A DNA stretch of 64,000 nt from JAVVEG01 sp032251455 (GTDB taxonomy: Bacteria; Pseudomonadota; Gammaproteobacteria; Pseudomonadales; Pseudohongiellaceae), in NCBI GenBank assembly GCA_032251455.1, contig JAVVEG010000003.1, positions 124,001-188,000 of the forward strand, given 5' to 3'. Of the stretch, positions 1 to 10,113 are shown piece by piece (positions within the stretch are counted from its first letter, which is position 1; the number at the start of each line of letters is the position of its first letter). Both the position numbers and the translations under genes were made by a program. Under the pieces are notes generated by a model that was given only the letters and a program-made list of their open reading frames with translations, searched no databases and was not told the DNA's origin.

Positions 1-1
1 C

Positions 2-967
2 GTGGAAAGTGGAGAAGTGCTGGCCATGGTCAACCAGCCTTCCTACAACCCGAACAATCGCAGCCGGATTTCCGATTTTGGTGTGCTGAGAAACCGGGCG
101 ATCACCGACCAGCAGGAACCCGGTTCAACCGCCAAGACGTTTACCGCAATTGCAGCACTGGAATCAGGTTTGTATACACCTGGCACCACAATAGATACCA
201 GTCCTGGACGCTTGCGCGTAGGTCGCGACTATGTGGAAGACCGTGGCAGGGATTACGGGGTGTTGACGGTTGCAGAGGTGGTGGCCAAATCGAGCAATAT
301 TGGTTCGGCCAAGATAGCCCTGTCGATAGGGCCAGATTTATTGCGTGACGTCATGGCCAGGGCAGGATTCGGCGAGAATACCGGCAGCGGTTTTCCAGGA
401 GAAAGAGGGGGCATCCTGCCCAGTCATCGAAGATGGAGTGATATCGAACTGGCAACACTTTCCTTTGGTTATGGGCTGACCGCATCAACCTTGCAGATTG
501 CCCAGGCCTATTCAGTAATAGCCAGTGATGGCATCAAGCGCCCAGTAACTCTGCTCAAACATAGTGGGAGTATCGATTCCATCCCTGAGGAGAGGGTTTT
601 TGATGCTGAGGTGGTCCGGCAGGTAAAGGCAATGCTGGAAGCGGTTGTTGATCCGGAAAAAGGGGGAGCTACAGCGGCGAATGTCCCCTTTTATTCGGTC
701 GCGGGTAAAACCGGAACTGCCCAGGTTCTGGGAGAGGGTGGTTATCTGTTGAAAGTCAATAATTCAAGTTTCGCGGGTTATGCCCCCGCACACAATCCGA
801 AAATTGTAGTAGTGGTTGTCATAAACGAGCCGCAAGGTTCCCAGCAATTCGGTAGTCAGGTGGCAGCGCCTGTATTCTCCCGCATAGTTGCCGGCACCAT
901 GCGTATCCTGGAGATTGCTCCAGATAATCTGGACAGTGACCATGTCTTGCGACTGAGTGCACTGTAA
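2..967 (+). CDS. ftsI: Peptidoglycan D,D-transpeptidase FtsI (PBP3), C-terminal part, cut by window start
   Basis: This is the transpeptidase half of the septal penicillin-binding protein that cross-links peptidoglycan at the division site. All three penicillin-binding motifs are visible: the SxxK box STAK at residues 42-45 of the visible part (catalytic Ser), SSN at 97-99, and KTGT at 236-239. The N-terminal membrane anchor and dimerisation domain lie upstream of the window, so the apparent GTG at base 2 is an internal codon, not a start. murE follows 13 bases downstream in the same direction, the usual dcw order. A generic PBP2-type protein is the only alternative; context makes FtsI clear. 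Confidence 0.95.
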   Translation: MESGEVLAMVNQPSYNPNNRSRISDFGVLRNRAITDQQEPGSTAKTFTAIAALESGLYTPGTTIDTSPGRLRVGRDYVEDRGRDYGVLTVAEVVAKSSNIGSAKIALSIGPDLLRDVMARAGFGENTGSGFPGERGGILPSHRRWSDIELATLSFGYGLTASTLQIAQAYSVIASDGIKRPVTLLKHSGSIDSIPEERVFDAEVVRQVKAMLEAVVDPEKGGATAANVPFYSVAGKTGTAQVLGEGGYLLKVNNSSFAGYAPAHNPKIVVVVVINEPQGSQQFGSQVAAPVFSRIVAGTMRILEIAPDNLDSDHVLRLSAL

Positions 968-980
968 AGGGTTTGATTCC

Positions 981-2516
981 ATGAATACAGCGGAAAAAAT
1001 GATGATGTCCAGAATAACACTGAATGAACTTTTGGCGGGCATGCAGATAATCCCGGCCGAATTGCAGGAAACTCTGGAAGTGATGATCGAGGGTGTCCAG
1101 ATGGATAGCCGGTTGATTGAGCCCGGTGATCTTTTCTGTGCCTGCTTTGGCAGGAATCATGATGCACGCGACTACATTGGAACGGCAATCGCCAATGGTG
1201 CTGTGGCGATTCTGGCTGAATCGGGTGGCAGCTGGCAGGGCTGGCAGTTGCAGTCAGGTGTACCAATCATTGCGGTTGATGATCTGGCGGCGAAAATAAG
1301 TCAAATTGCTGGTCGTTTCTTTGCCGATCCTTCCAGTACGCTGTCAATTACAGGGATAACTGGTACCAATGGAAAAACAAGTTGCAGCCAGTTTCTTGCC
1401 CAGAGTCTGAATCTGCTTGGCAGGCAATGTGGCGTCATTGGAACATTGGGATATGGTTTTTGCGGGGCCATGAAGGATACCGGTTACACCACGCCAGATG
1501 CGGTTCAGTTACAGTCCATTCTTGCCGAGTTGCGTGCCAGCAAGGCAGACAGTGTTGCCATGGAAGTCTCCTCACAGGGACTGCACCAGCACAGGGTTGA
1601 TGGAATCAGGTTTCACACTGCAGTATTTACCAATCTTACCCGAGACCATCTGGATTACCACGACAGTATGGAAGCTTATGGCAAGGTCAAGCGCAGACTG
1701 TTCGAAATGGATGGTTTGCGCACCGCAGTGGTCAATGTGGATGATCCATATGCGCCACAAATTCTCAACAACATTTCTTCATCAGTCCGGAGTCTTACCT
1801 ATAGTCTGAGTAACAACAAGGCAGATGTTCATGGTAGCGAATTGATTCTTGATAAAGAGGGCTATCGGGTAAAAGTCGAAACTCCCTGGGGAAATGGTGT
1901 TCTGACAGGATCCCTGTTGGGCGAGTTCAATATCAGTAATGTGCTGGCGGTACTGACTGTATTGATGAGCCTTGAAACAGGAAGCAGGAAGTGGACGTTG
2001 GCAGAGGTGCTGGCAGTGCTGCCAGCATTGAAGCCGGTCAGTGGGCGAATGGAAATTATCAATGACGGGGAGGATATTGCCGCTGTGGTTGATTATGCCC
2101 ATACGCCAGATGCCCTGGCCAGTGCGCTGCGTGCAATCAGACAGCATTATGAGGGCAACATCTGGTGTGTGTTTGGTTGTGGAGGGAACCGGGACCAGGG
2201 CAAGCGGCCATTGATGGCTGAAGTGGCCGGCCAATACGCGGACCATATCGTGGTGACCGATGATAATCCGAGAACTGAATGTGCGGATGATATTGTCAGG
2301 CAGATAATGCTGGGAGCCGAGAACAGCTCACGGTTTCGGGTGATTCGTGATCGCAGCAAGGCGATTGCAACTGTGATCAGGCAGGCCAACCCGGGTGATG
2401 TGGTATTGATTGCAGGCAAGGGGCATGAAAATTACCAGGATGTAGGTGGCAAGCGAACAATTTTCAGTGATGTCAATCAGGTAAGACTGGCGTTACAGAA
2501 GCGATCAAACAGTTAA
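981..2516 (+). CDS. murE: UDP-MurNAc-L-Ala-D-Glu:meso-diaminopimelate ligase MurE
   Basis: Cytoplasmic ATP-dependent ligase that adds the third residue of the peptidoglycan stem peptide. The protein is 511 residues, normal for the family. The ATP-binding loop GTNGKT sits at 128-133, and the substrate-selecting motif DNPR at 428-431 is the signature for meso-diaminopimelate rather than lysine, as expected for a Gram-negative wall. The reading frame stays open upstream to a GTG at 957, but that overlaps the end of ftsI; ATG 981 is preferred. murF follows 17 bases downstream. Confidence 0.96.
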   Translation: MNTAEKMMMSRITLNELLAGMQIIPAELQETLEVMIEGVQMDSRLIEPGDLFCACFGRNHDARDYIGTAIANGAVAILAESGGSWQGWQLQSGVPIIAVDDLAAKISQIAGRFFADPSSTLSITGITGTNGKTSCSQFLAQSLNLLGRQCGVIGTLGYGFCGAMKDTGYTTPDAVQLQSILAELRASKADSVAMEVSSQGLHQHRVDGIRFHTAVFTNLTRDHLDYHDSMEAYGKVKRRLFEMDGLRTAVVNVDDPYAPQILNNISSSVRSLTYSLSNNKADVHGSELILDKEGYRVKVETPWGNGVLTGSLLGEFNISNVLAVLTVLMSLETGSRKWTLAEVLAVLPALKPVSGRMEIINDGEDIAAVVDYAHTPDALASALRAIRQHYEGNIWCVFGCGGNRDQGKRPLMAEVAGQYADHIVVTDDNPRTECADDIVRQIMLGAENSSRFRVIRDRSKAIATVIRQANPGDVVLIAGKGHENYQDVGGKRTIFSDVNQVRLALQKRSNS

Positions 2517-2533
2517 CTGGGCCAAAGGAGAGC

Positions 2534-3904
2534 GTGGTGATAAGGCAAACCAGTCTGGTAGAGATGAATACGGTGCTTCAAGGCCGGCTTATTGGGCGCG
2601 ATACCAGTTTCAATGCGGTTTCAACAGATACGCGCAAGCTGAATCCGGGTGAGTTATATATTGCCCTGACTGGCCCAAATTTTGATGGAAACGAATTTAT
2701 TGCTTCTGCTGCTGAAAAAGGTGCTTGTGGCGCTATTGTTAATTGTGAAATTGATGAAGATTTTCCTCAACTCCAGGTGGCTGATACTACGACGGCTCTG
2801 GGGCAAATGGGAGCATGGAATCGAGGGCAGTCAAAAGCGATGTTTCTAGCCATAACCGGGAGCCAGGGGAAAACCTCGGTCAAGGAAATGACTGCAGCAA
2901 TTCTGCGAACAGAGCATGCAGTTTATGCCAGTCGCGGTAATTTCAATAATGCAATAGGTGTACCTCTAAGTCTCTTGCAAATCGAAGCTGAACATGAATT
3001 TGCCGTACTTGAACTTGGTGCCAGTGGAGCTGGGGAGATTGCCTATACGGTAGATCTGGTCAGACCTGATATCAGCCTTATCAATAATGCAGCGGAAGCG
3101 CATCTGGAAGGTTTTGGTTCTCTTTCCGGCGTGGTGGCAGCCAAGGGGGAAATCATAGATGGGCTGGGGCCTGAGGGTGTGGCTGTACTGAACGCAGATG
3201 ATCCGGCATTTCCAGTCTGGCGGCAAAGAGCTGCTCCCAGGAAGGTGCTGGCTTTCAGCCTGGATGAAAATAATGTTCATGCAGACATTCATGCCACCAA
3301 TATAGAGATGAAAGCAGAGCTGGGCAGCAAGTTCACGCTTAACACGCCGAAGGAATCGATCAGGATAAAGTTGAGACTCCCTGGTGTTCATAATGTGGCG
3401 AATGCTCTGGCTGCAGCATCTGTGGCTCTCGTTGCAGGGGCTGACCTCAAGTCGATAAAGAAAGGGCTGAATACAGTTTTGCCGGTTGCAGGAAGAATGC
3501 AGATGATGAGCTCCCCACAGGGGGCCAGGGTAATCGATGACAGTTATAACGCAAACCCGTCGGCATTTATGGCAGCCATTGATGTGCTGGCAAGTTGTGA
3601 AGGGGTCAGAATCCTGGTTGCCGGCGATATGGCTGAGTTGGGTGATGAGTCTGATTCCCTGCATCGACAGCTTGGTACGTATGCCAATCAAAAAAAAATT
3701 GACCTGCTTTGGACGGTCGGTGAGAAAAGCCGATTGGCCAGTATCGAATTTGGTCCGCATGCACAACATTTCAATAGTCAGGAAGAATTGCTGATCAAAT
3801 TAAACACAAGTCTGGGGGCAGGAGTCACTGTACTCGTCAAAGGGAGCAGAAGCGCCGGGATGGACAATATCGTCAAGCAAATCATTAGCGGAGAATCTTC
3901 ATAA
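2534..3904 (+). CDS. murF: UDP-MurNAc-tripeptide:D-Ala-D-Ala ligase MurF
   Basis: Cytoplasmic Mur ligase that attaches D-Ala-D-Ala to complete UDP-MurNAc-pentapeptide. It has 456 residues with the Mur-ligase three-domain layout; the P-loop reads GSQGKTS near residue 113, and the typical asparagine-rich segment DSYNANPSA is present in the C-terminal third. The start is GTG at 2534 (a second GTG follows at 2537), preceded by AAAGGAG at 2524-2530. The stop codon overlaps the mraY start by one base (TAATG), suggesting translational coupling. Confidence 0.96.
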   Translation: MVIRQTSLVEMNTVLQGRLIGRDTSFNAVSTDTRKLNPGELYIALTGPNFDGNEFIASAAEKGACGAIVNCEIDEDFPQLQVADTTTALGQMGAWNRGQSKAMFLAITGSQGKTSVKEMTAAILRTEHAVYASRGNFNNAIGVPLSLLQIEAEHEFAVLELGASGAGEIAYTVDLVRPDISLINNAAEAHLEGFGSLSGVVAAKGEIIDGLGPEGVAVLNADDPAFPVWRQRAAPRKVLAFSLDENNVHADIHATNIEMKAELGSKFTLNTPKESIRIKLRLPGVHNVANALAAASVALVAGADLKSIKKGLNTVLPVAGRMQMMSSPQGARVIDDSYNANPSAFMAAIDVLASCEGVRILVAGDMAELGDESDSLHRQLGTYANQKKIDLLWTVGEKSRLASIEFGPHAQHFNSQEELLIKLNTSLGAGVTVLVKGSRSAGMDNIVKQIISGESS

Positions 3905-4986
3905 TGCTGGTATGGCTGGCCGAATACTTGACGCAAATTGATAACGGATTCGCTGTATTCCAGTACATTACTGTGCGTGGAATCATGGGAATATTGACAG
4001 CCTTGATGATTTCCTTGCTGATTGGACCAGCGATGATACGGCGATTGAATTATCATCAGATTGGACAGGTAGTCAGGGATGATGGCCCGGAAACCCATCT
4101 CAGTAAAGCCGGTACTCCCACTATGGGAGGAGCCCTGATTCTGGTCAGTATTGCCTTCAGCACATTACTTTGGGCTGATCTTAGCAGTCATTATGTCTGG
4201 ATAGTGCTGGTAGTCACTCTTTTATTTGGTGCGGTTGGCTGGGTGGATGACTATCGCAAGGTATTCAAGAAAAGCCCCAAGGGTTTACCGGCCAGATGGA
4301 AATATTTCTGGCAATCCGTCATTGGTCTGGGAGCGGCAATTGTGTTGTACCAAACAGCAGCAGGCCCGGCAGAAACTGCCTATATTGTTCCCTTTTTCAA
4401 GGATGTGGCTCTGGAGACGGGGTATTTCTATATCCTGATGACTTACCTGGTCATAGTGGGGAGCAGCAATGCGGTCAATTTGACCGATGGGCTTGATGGC
4501 TTGGCTATTCTGCCAACAGTGATGGTGGGTGGTGCCCTCGGCATTATCGCTTATGTCAGTGGACATGTGGAGTTCTCTGAGTATCTGCGTATTCCGTATA
4601 TCGTCGGGGCCGGGGAGTTGGTCATTTTCTGTGGTGCCCTGCTGGGTGCTGGTCTGGGTTTTCTCTGGTTCAATACGTATCCGGCACAGATATTCATGGG
4701 TGATGTGGGTGCTCTGGCACTTGGTGCGGCATTGGGGGTTGTCGCCGTCATCTCCCGGCATGAGATAGTGTTATTCATCATGGGTGGCATTTTTGTCATG
4801 GAGACGGTTTCGGTAATCCTTCAGGTTGCCTCCTATAAGTTGACCGGGAAACGGATATTCCGGATGGCGCCACTGCATCATCATTTTGAATTGAAGGGCT
4901 GGCCGGAGCCGCGGGTAATTGTGCGTTTCTGGATCATAACGGTGATGCTGGTGCTTTTTGGTCTGGCCACCTTGAAATTGCGTTGA
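3904..4986 (+). CDS. mraY: Phospho-N-acetylmuramoyl-pentapeptide transferase MraY
   Basis: Integral inner-membrane enzyme that moves phospho-MurNAc-pentapeptide onto undecaprenyl phosphate to make lipid I. The protein is 360 residues, the same length as the E. coli enzyme, with about ten hydrophobic segments. Diagnostic motifs are the aspartate pair in GWVDDYRKV, NAVNLTDGLDGLA, and the histidine-rich HHHFELKGWPEPRVIVRFW near the C-terminus. The ATG at 3904 shares one base with the murF stop. Confidence 0.97.
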   Translation: MLVWLAEYLTQIDNGFAVFQYITVRGIMGILTALMISLLIGPAMIRRLNYHQIGQVVRDDGPETHLSKAGTPTMGGALILVSIAFSTLLWADLSSHYVWIVLVVTLLFGAVGWVDDYRKVFKKSPKGLPARWKYFWQSVIGLGAAIVLYQTAAGPAETAYIVPFFKDVALETGYFYILMTYLVIVGSSNAVNLTDGLDGLAILPTVMVGGALGIIAYVSGHVEFSEYLRIPYIVGAGELVIFCGALLGAGLGFLWFNTYPAQIFMGDVGALALGAALGVVAVISRHEIVLFIMGGIFVMETVSVILQVASYKLTGKRIFRMAPLHHHFELKGWPEPRVIVRFWIITVMLVLFGLATLKLR

Positions 4987-4997
4987 CAGGCAAAAAA

Positions 4998-6365
4998 ATG
5001 TTGGCAAATAAAACGACAGCAGGAAAGGAGAAAATAATTGTCGGTCTGGGCAAGACCGGTTTGTCGTGCGCCCGCTATTTATCTGCCAGGGGTGAGCGAT
5101 TTTCTGTTGTGGATACACGTGAAAATCCACCTGGGCTGGGGCTTTTCAAAGAGTCCTTTCCAGACGTCAGTGTTGTCCTTGGGCGCCTGGATGAAAGCAT
5201 GCTGTTAAATGCGTCTGAAGTGATAGTGAGCCCTGGAATAAGCCTTAAGCAGCCAGCTATTGCTGCTGCGCTGGCCAAGGGTATTCCTGTGTATGGAGAT
5301 ATTGATATCTTCAGTCATGAAGCCAATGCCCCCATTCTTGCCGTTACCGGATCAAATGGTAAAAGTACCGTGGTTTCCCTGTTGGGAGACATGGTACGAA
5401 ATGATGGGAAAAGGGCGGGGGTAGGGGGCAACCTGGATGGTGAAAATGCCATGCCGGCCCTTGATTTGTTGCAACAGGAAACTGCCGATATCTATGTATT
5501 GGAGTTATCCAGCTTTCAACTGGAAACGACACAGAACCTGGCTGCCGAGGTGGCTACAATTCTGAATATCAGTCAGGACCACATGGATCGCTATGCCTCC
5601 ATGTCTGATTATGTTCAAGCAAAACAACGGATTTTTCTGGGCTGCAGGCACTATGTTGTGAATCGCAATGATTATTCCAGTGAGCCTTTGCTGGAAACGG
5701 AAGCGCAACGCTGGAGTTACGGGCTTGACTCTCCTGGTGAGAATGAATTTGGCCTTATCGCAGATGATGAGGGAAGCTTTTTGGCACAAGGGAATGTCAA
5801 GCTGCTTGATGTCAAAGAGATGAAACTCGTGGGTATGCACAACATCCTCAATGCCCTGGCTGCTTTGACGATGGGACATGCAGCCGGCTTGTCGATGCCG
5901 GCAATGGTACAAACCCTGCGCTCATTCAGCGGGCTTCCGCACCGCTGTCAATGGATCAGACAGATCCGTGGAATCGATTTCTACAATGATTCGAAGGCAA
6001 CCAACCCGGGTGCCGCACAGGTGGCAATCCAGTCTATCGGGCAAATGGTCAGTGGCGCCGTAATTCTGATCGCTGGAGGCGATGGCAAGGGTGCAGATTT
6101 TACCCAGTTGAGGGATGTGGTCAGACAATATGTAAGAACCCTGATATTGATAGGTCGCGATGCGGAGAAAATGGCGAGACATCTGGGTGATACCACCGAA
6201 ACGATTCTGGTCGAAGATATGGCATCGGCAGTTTCATCTGCGGTCAGTTATGCGCTGCCCGGTGATGCCGTACTTTTGTCTCCGGCCTGTGCCAGCCTGG
6301 ATATGTATATGGATTTCAGACATCGGGGACGAGTTTTCATGGCCGCCGTGGAGGCTTTGCAATGA
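4998..6365 (+). CDS. murD: UDP-MurNAc-L-alanine:D-glutamate ligase MurD
   Basis: Cytoplasmic Mur ligase adding D-glutamate as the second residue of the stem peptide. The N-terminal Rossmann segment IIVGLGKTGLS, the P-loop TGSNGKST near residue 117 and the C-terminal-domain motif YNDSKATNPGA are all present. The start is uncertain: ATG 4998 (chosen; an ACAGG lies 8 bases upstream) or an in-frame TTG at 4983 that overlaps the mraY stop. The length of 455 residues fits the family. The end overlaps ftsW by four bases. Confidence 0.96.
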   Translation: MLANKTTAGKEKIIVGLGKTGLSCARYLSARGERFSVVDTRENPPGLGLFKESFPDVSVVLGRLDESMLLNASEVIVSPGISLKQPAIAAALAKGIPVYGDIDIFSHEANAPILAVTGSNGKSTVVSLLGDMVRNDGKRAGVGGNLDGENAMPALDLLQQETADIYVLELSSFQLETTQNLAAEVATILNISQDHMDRYASMSDYVQAKQRIFLGCRHYVVNRNDYSSEPLLETEAQRWSYGLDSPGENEFGLIADDEGSFLAQGNVKLLDVKEMKLVGMHNILNALAALTMGHAAGLSMPAMVQTLRSFSGLPHRCQWIRQIRGIDFYNDSKATNPGAAQVAIQSIGQMVSGAVILIAGGDGKGADFTQLRDVVRQYVRTLILIGRDAEKMARHLGDTTETILVEDMASAVSSAVSYALPGDAVLLSPACASLDMYMDFRHRGRVFMAAVEALQ

Positions 6366-7549
6366 GCATTGCAAACACAGCTGATACCACTGTCATCGCT
6401 GTTGAATTCAAGCAGGGGGTCAGTGGTATCAATACATTGTTGCTGGTCTTCGTTTTGTTGATGAGCATGGGCCTGTTGATGATGACTTCTGCCTCTGTCG
6501 AACTGGGTAACAGTAATTATGGTGACCCCTTTTATTTCATCAAGCGACAACTGGTCTTTCTGCTGCTGAGTGTGATGTTGATGGCGCTGACGATAAAAAT
6601 CAGACTCAATTTCTGGTATTCAAGCAGCGGTATTTTATTGCTTGGCGGTTTTGTCATGCTGGTATTGGTGTTGATACCTGGGGTGGGCAAAGTCGTCAAT
6701 GGCAGTGCCCGTTGGCTGGACCTGGGTTTTTACAATCTGCAGCCCTCGGAGTTGAGCAAGGTGTTTCTGATTATGTATATGGCAGCATTTCTTGAACGCC
6801 ACCGGCAGGAGGTCATTGCACGCTGGTCAGGATTCATCAAGCCGATGATCATTCTGTCCGCTGCCGTAGTATTGCTTCATTTTGAACCTGATCATGGCGC
6901 CATGGTTATCATGATGGTGACAACCTTCGGCATGATTTTCCTGGCCGGCGCAAAACTGCATCGGTTCATGTTGATCCTGATTCTTGGTTTTGGTGCGGTG
7001 GTCAGTCTGGCGATAATGAAACCTTATGTCATTGCTCGGCTGAGTTCATTTCTCAATCCCTGGGCGGCTGAATATGTCTATGGTGAGGGTTATCAACTGA
7101 CACAGGCGCTTATTGGTTTTGGCCGGGGAGAGTGGTTTGGCGTCGGACTGGGGAAAAGTATCCAGAAACTGTATTTCCTGCCAGAAGCGCATACAGATTT
7201 CATTCTGGCAATTGTTGCTGAAGAGCTTGGCCTTTTGGGTGTGCTGGTGTTGATTGCCTTGTTCACCGCCCTGATCCACATCGGCTTGCAGACAGGTAAG
7301 ACTGCGGAACGGCAATTTGCTTATTTTCGGGCCTATCTGGCTTATGGCATAGCGCTCCTGTTCGCTGTTCAGGTGCTGATCAATATTGGTGTCAGCACAG
7401 GGTTGCTGCCCACCAAGGGTTTGACTTTGCCGTTTCTGAGTTATGGTGGCAACAGTCTTTTGAGCAGTTGCTTCCTGGTGGCCATCCTGCTCAGGGTCCA
7501 ATACGAAAACTCCCAGCCTGAAAGTAAAGGGGGATTTCATGAACGCTAG
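6362..7549 (+). CDS. ftsW: Septal peptidoglycan polymerase FtsW (SEDS family)
   Basis: Multi-pass inner-membrane glycosyltransferase of the SEDS family that works with FtsI at the septum. It is 395 residues with about ten transmembrane segments. The SEDS signatures SARWLDLG, LQPSELSK, PEAHTDFILAIVAEELG and the late GLTLPFLSYGG are all recognisable. FtsW rather than RodA is assigned from its place between murD and murG. Its start overlaps murD (ATGA) and its end overlaps murG by 11 bases. Confidence 0.95.
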   Translation: MSIANTADTTVIAVEFKQGVSGINTLLLVFVLLMSMGLLMMTSASVELGNSNYGDPFYFIKRQLVFLLLSVMLMALTIKIRLNFWYSSSGILLLGGFVMLVLVLIPGVGKVVNGSARWLDLGFYNLQPSELSKVFLIMYMAAFLERHRQEVIARWSGFIKPMIILSAAVVLLHFEPDHGAMVIMMVTTFGMIFLAGAKLHRFMLILILGFGAVVSLAIMKPYVIARLSSFLNPWAAEYVYGEGYQLTQALIGFGRGEWFGVGLGKSIQKLYFLPEAHTDFILAIVAEELGLLGVLVLIALFTALIHIGLQTGKTAERQFAYFRAYLAYGIALLFAVQVLINIGVSTGLLPTKGLTLPFLSYGGNSLLSSCFLVAILLRVQYENSQPESKGGFHER

Positions 7550-8651
7550 AAAGAAAAATAATGTAGCTGGCACGGTATTGATCATGGCTGGTGGAACGGG
7601 TGGACACATTTTCCCTGCGCTGTGTGTGGCTGATTATCTGCGGGAAAGGGGTTACCACATAGAATGGCTGGGTACAAGCAGAGGCCTGGAAGTGAGCGTA
7701 TTGCAAGAAACGGGCATTCCATTGCATTTTTTGACAGCGAGTGGTCTGCGTGGAAAAGGTATCCTGAAACTGCTGATGGCACCATTGATGATACTGCGGG
7801 CCAGTTGGCAGGCTTTGCGTTTACTGCAGCAAATCAAACCCTGTTGTGTTCTGGGGATGGGTGGATATGTCACCGGCCCCGGCGGGGTGGCAGCAAAAAT
7901 GCTCGGAAAGAAACTGGTTATACACGAACAGAATGCTGTAGCTGGCCTCAGTAACGGCTTATTGAGTCGGGTAGCAGACAGAGTGCTGGAGGCCTTTCCT
8001 GATACTTTCCAGGAGTCAGTCAACGCCATTCATACCGGAAATCCGGTACGCGGCAATATTCTTCGGCAATCAGAGCAGAAACGAAGACAAGAATCAGCAA
8101 GAGTATTGCGTGTTCTGGTGCTGGGTGGAAGTCTCGGAGCTGTAGCCTTGAATACGATCATGCCGGCAGTGTTGAAACAATTCAGTGAAGCCGACATGCC
8201 CTGGGTCATGCATCAAACTGGTGGAAAAAATCTTGAGGCGACAGCACAAGTTTATTCGGCGCAGGGGATCACGCTCGATGCCGAACATCAACTGCTGCCG
8301 TTTATCGATGATATGTCGGTAGTTTATTCCTGGGCCGATGTAGTGATCTGCCGTGCCGGTGCGACAACGGTGAGTGAGCTTGCCATTATGGGATTACCTT
8401 CGATACTGGTGCCGTACCCACATGCTGTGGATGACCACCAGACTCGAAACGCCCAATGGCTTGCCGAAGCGGGAGCTGCTGTTGTTTTACCGCAAGAGGA
8501 AATGACGGCAGAAAAACTTTGCAGCATTCTCAGCAATTTTTCCAGTAATCGCGATTTGCTCACAAGCATGTCAGCAGCAGCCAGTTCACTGGCACAACCT
8601 GAAGCAACAGCGAAGGTAGCCTCAATCTGTATGGAGATGTGTGATGCTTGA
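7539..8651 (+). CDS. murG: UDP-GlcNAc:lipid I GlcNAc-transferase MurG
   Basis: Peripheral inner-membrane GT-B glycosyltransferase converting lipid I to lipid II. The glycine-rich N-terminal loop GGTGGHIFPAL near residues 12-22, the HEQNAVAGLSN segment that contacts the acceptor, and the UDP-GlcNAc pocket around GGSLGA and CRAGATTVSELA are conserved. Length (370 residues) is ordinary. An AAGGGGG stretch just upstream gives a good ribosome site. The end overlaps the murC start. Confidence 0.96.
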   Translation: MNARKKNNVAGTVLIMAGGTGGHIFPALCVADYLRERGYHIEWLGTSRGLEVSVLQETGIPLHFLTASGLRGKGILKLLMAPLMILRASWQALRLLQQIKPCCVLGMGGYVTGPGGVAAKMLGKKLVIHEQNAVAGLSNGLLSRVADRVLEAFPDTFQESVNAIHTGNPVRGNILRQSEQKRRQESARVLRVLVLGGSLGAVALNTIMPAVLKQFSEADMPWVMHQTGGKNLEATAQVYSAQGITLDAEHQLLPFIDDMSVVYSWADVVICRAGATTVSELAIMGLPSILVPYPHAVDDHQTRNAQWLAEAGAAVVLPQEEMTAEKLCSILSNFSSNRDLLTSMSAAASSLAQPEATAKVASICMEMCDA

Positions 8652-10095
8652 CAAACAGGCAACTACAGCCAGATTGCATCAGATACCGGAGATGCGTCGC
8701 ATCAAAACCATTCATTTTGTGGGAATTGGTGGTGCCGGAATGTGTGGCATAGCAGAAGTGTTGTTGAACCAGGGTTATTGTATCAGTGGGTCTGATATTC
8801 GTGACTCTGCTGTAACGCAGCGATTATGTGATCTTGGCGTAAAAATTTACATTGGTCATGCTGCCCGGAATGTGAGCACAGCAGATGTTGTGGTCTATTC
8901 AAGCGCGGTACGACAGGATAATCCCGAATTGAAACAGGCCAAGCGGTTGGGTAAACCCATTATTCCACGCGCAGAGATGCTGGCTGAGTTGATGCGCTAC
9001 CGACATGCGATTGTCATTGCAGGAACGCACGGCAAGACAACGACAACCAGCCTGGTGGCCTCTATCTTTGCTGAAGCCAATCTTGACCCGACTTTTGTCA
9101 TAGGGGGCTTGTTGAACAGTGCAGGCGTCAATGCCCGTCTGGGTGAAAGCAGGTTTCTGGTGGCTGAAGCCGATGAGAGTGATGCTTCCTTTCTCCATCT
9201 CCAGCCAATGGTGGCAGTAGTCACCAATATAGATGCAGATCATATGGATACTTATGGCGGCGACTTCAATCGGCTAAAAAAATACTTCATTGAATTTTTG
9301 CATAACCTGCCTTTTTATGGCTTGGCCGTTCTGTGTCTGGATGATGCAGCAGTTGCCGAGATCATTCCCAGAGTGGCAAGACCAATTCTTACCTACGGTT
9401 TCACTGCAACAGCTGATTACCGGATCATCGATCTGGTTCAGGAAAAACAATATACCAGTTTCGATGTGCTGCGACCTGATGGTCTGCCCCCACTGCATAT
9501 CGACCTCAATATACCTGGTCGACACAATGCGCTCAATGCAACTGCGGCAGTGGCAATTGCTACTGATCAGGGTATCGCCGATGAACATATTCATGCAGGT
9601 CTTGAGCGATTCCAGGGAGTGGGTAGAAGGTTTGACATTCAGGGGGAATTTCCAATCCCTCAGGGCAAGGTACTGTTGCTGGATGATTATGGTCACCATC
9701 CCAGCGAAGTACAGGCAACCATCAAGGCATTGCGTGACGGCTGGCAGGAGTCTCGTCTGGTCATGATTTACCAGCCGCACCGTTATACGCGGACCCGTGA
9801 TCTCTACGAAGATTTTGTCAAGGTGCTTTCAGAAGTTGATGTGTTGCTTATGCTGGATGTCTATTCGGCAGGTGAGGAAGCCATACCGGGTGCTGATGGG
9901 CGCAGTTTATGCAGGAGCATTCGTCAGCGTGGCAAGATTGATCCGATTTTTGTGCAAAGTGAGGAAGATGTCAGAAATATTCTCGGAGATATTTTGCGTG
10001 ACGGTGACATTCTGATAACCCAGGGTGCAGGCAGTGTTGGTCAACTGTGCAGTCGTCTGGTAAGTGAAGGTCTTGTCAGCATCGGGAAGAACTGA
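8644..10095 (+). CDS. murC: UDP-MurNAc:L-alanine ligase MurC
   Basis: First of the four Mur ligases, joining L-alanine to UDP-MurNAc in the cytoplasm. The sequence shows the N-terminal motif FVGIGGAGMCGIAE, the P-loop GTHGKTTTTSL near residue 122 and the DDYGHHPSEVQAT segment of the C-terminal domain. Length is 483 residues. Two adjacent starts exist, GTG 8641 and ATG 8644; ATG is chosen. Both lie inside the end of murG, consistent with coupled translation. Confidence 0.96.
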   Translation: MLDKQATTARLHQIPEMRRIKTIHFVGIGGAGMCGIAEVLLNQGYCISGSDIRDSAVTQRLCDLGVKIYIGHAARNVSTADVVVYSSAVRQDNPELKQAKRLGKPIIPRAEMLAELMRYRHAIVIAGTHGKTTTTSLVASIFAEANLDPTFVIGGLLNSAGVNARLGESRFLVAEADESDASFLHLQPMVAVVTNIDADHMDTYGGDFNRLKKYFIEFLHNLPFYGLAVLCLDDAAVAEIIPRVARPILTYGFTATADYRIIDLVQEKQYTSFDVLRPDGLPPLHIDLNIPGRHNALNATAAVAIATDQGIADEHIHAGLERFQGVGRRFDIQGEFPIPQGKVLLLDDYGHHPSEVQATIKALRDGWQESRLVMIYQPHRYTRTRDLYEDFVKVLSEVDVLLMLDVYSAGEEAIPGADGRSLCRSIRQRGKIDPIFVQSEEDVRNILGDILRDGDILITQGAGSVGQLCSRLVSEGLVSIGKN

Positions 10096-10113
10096 TTTGG
10101 GGGGGGAACGATT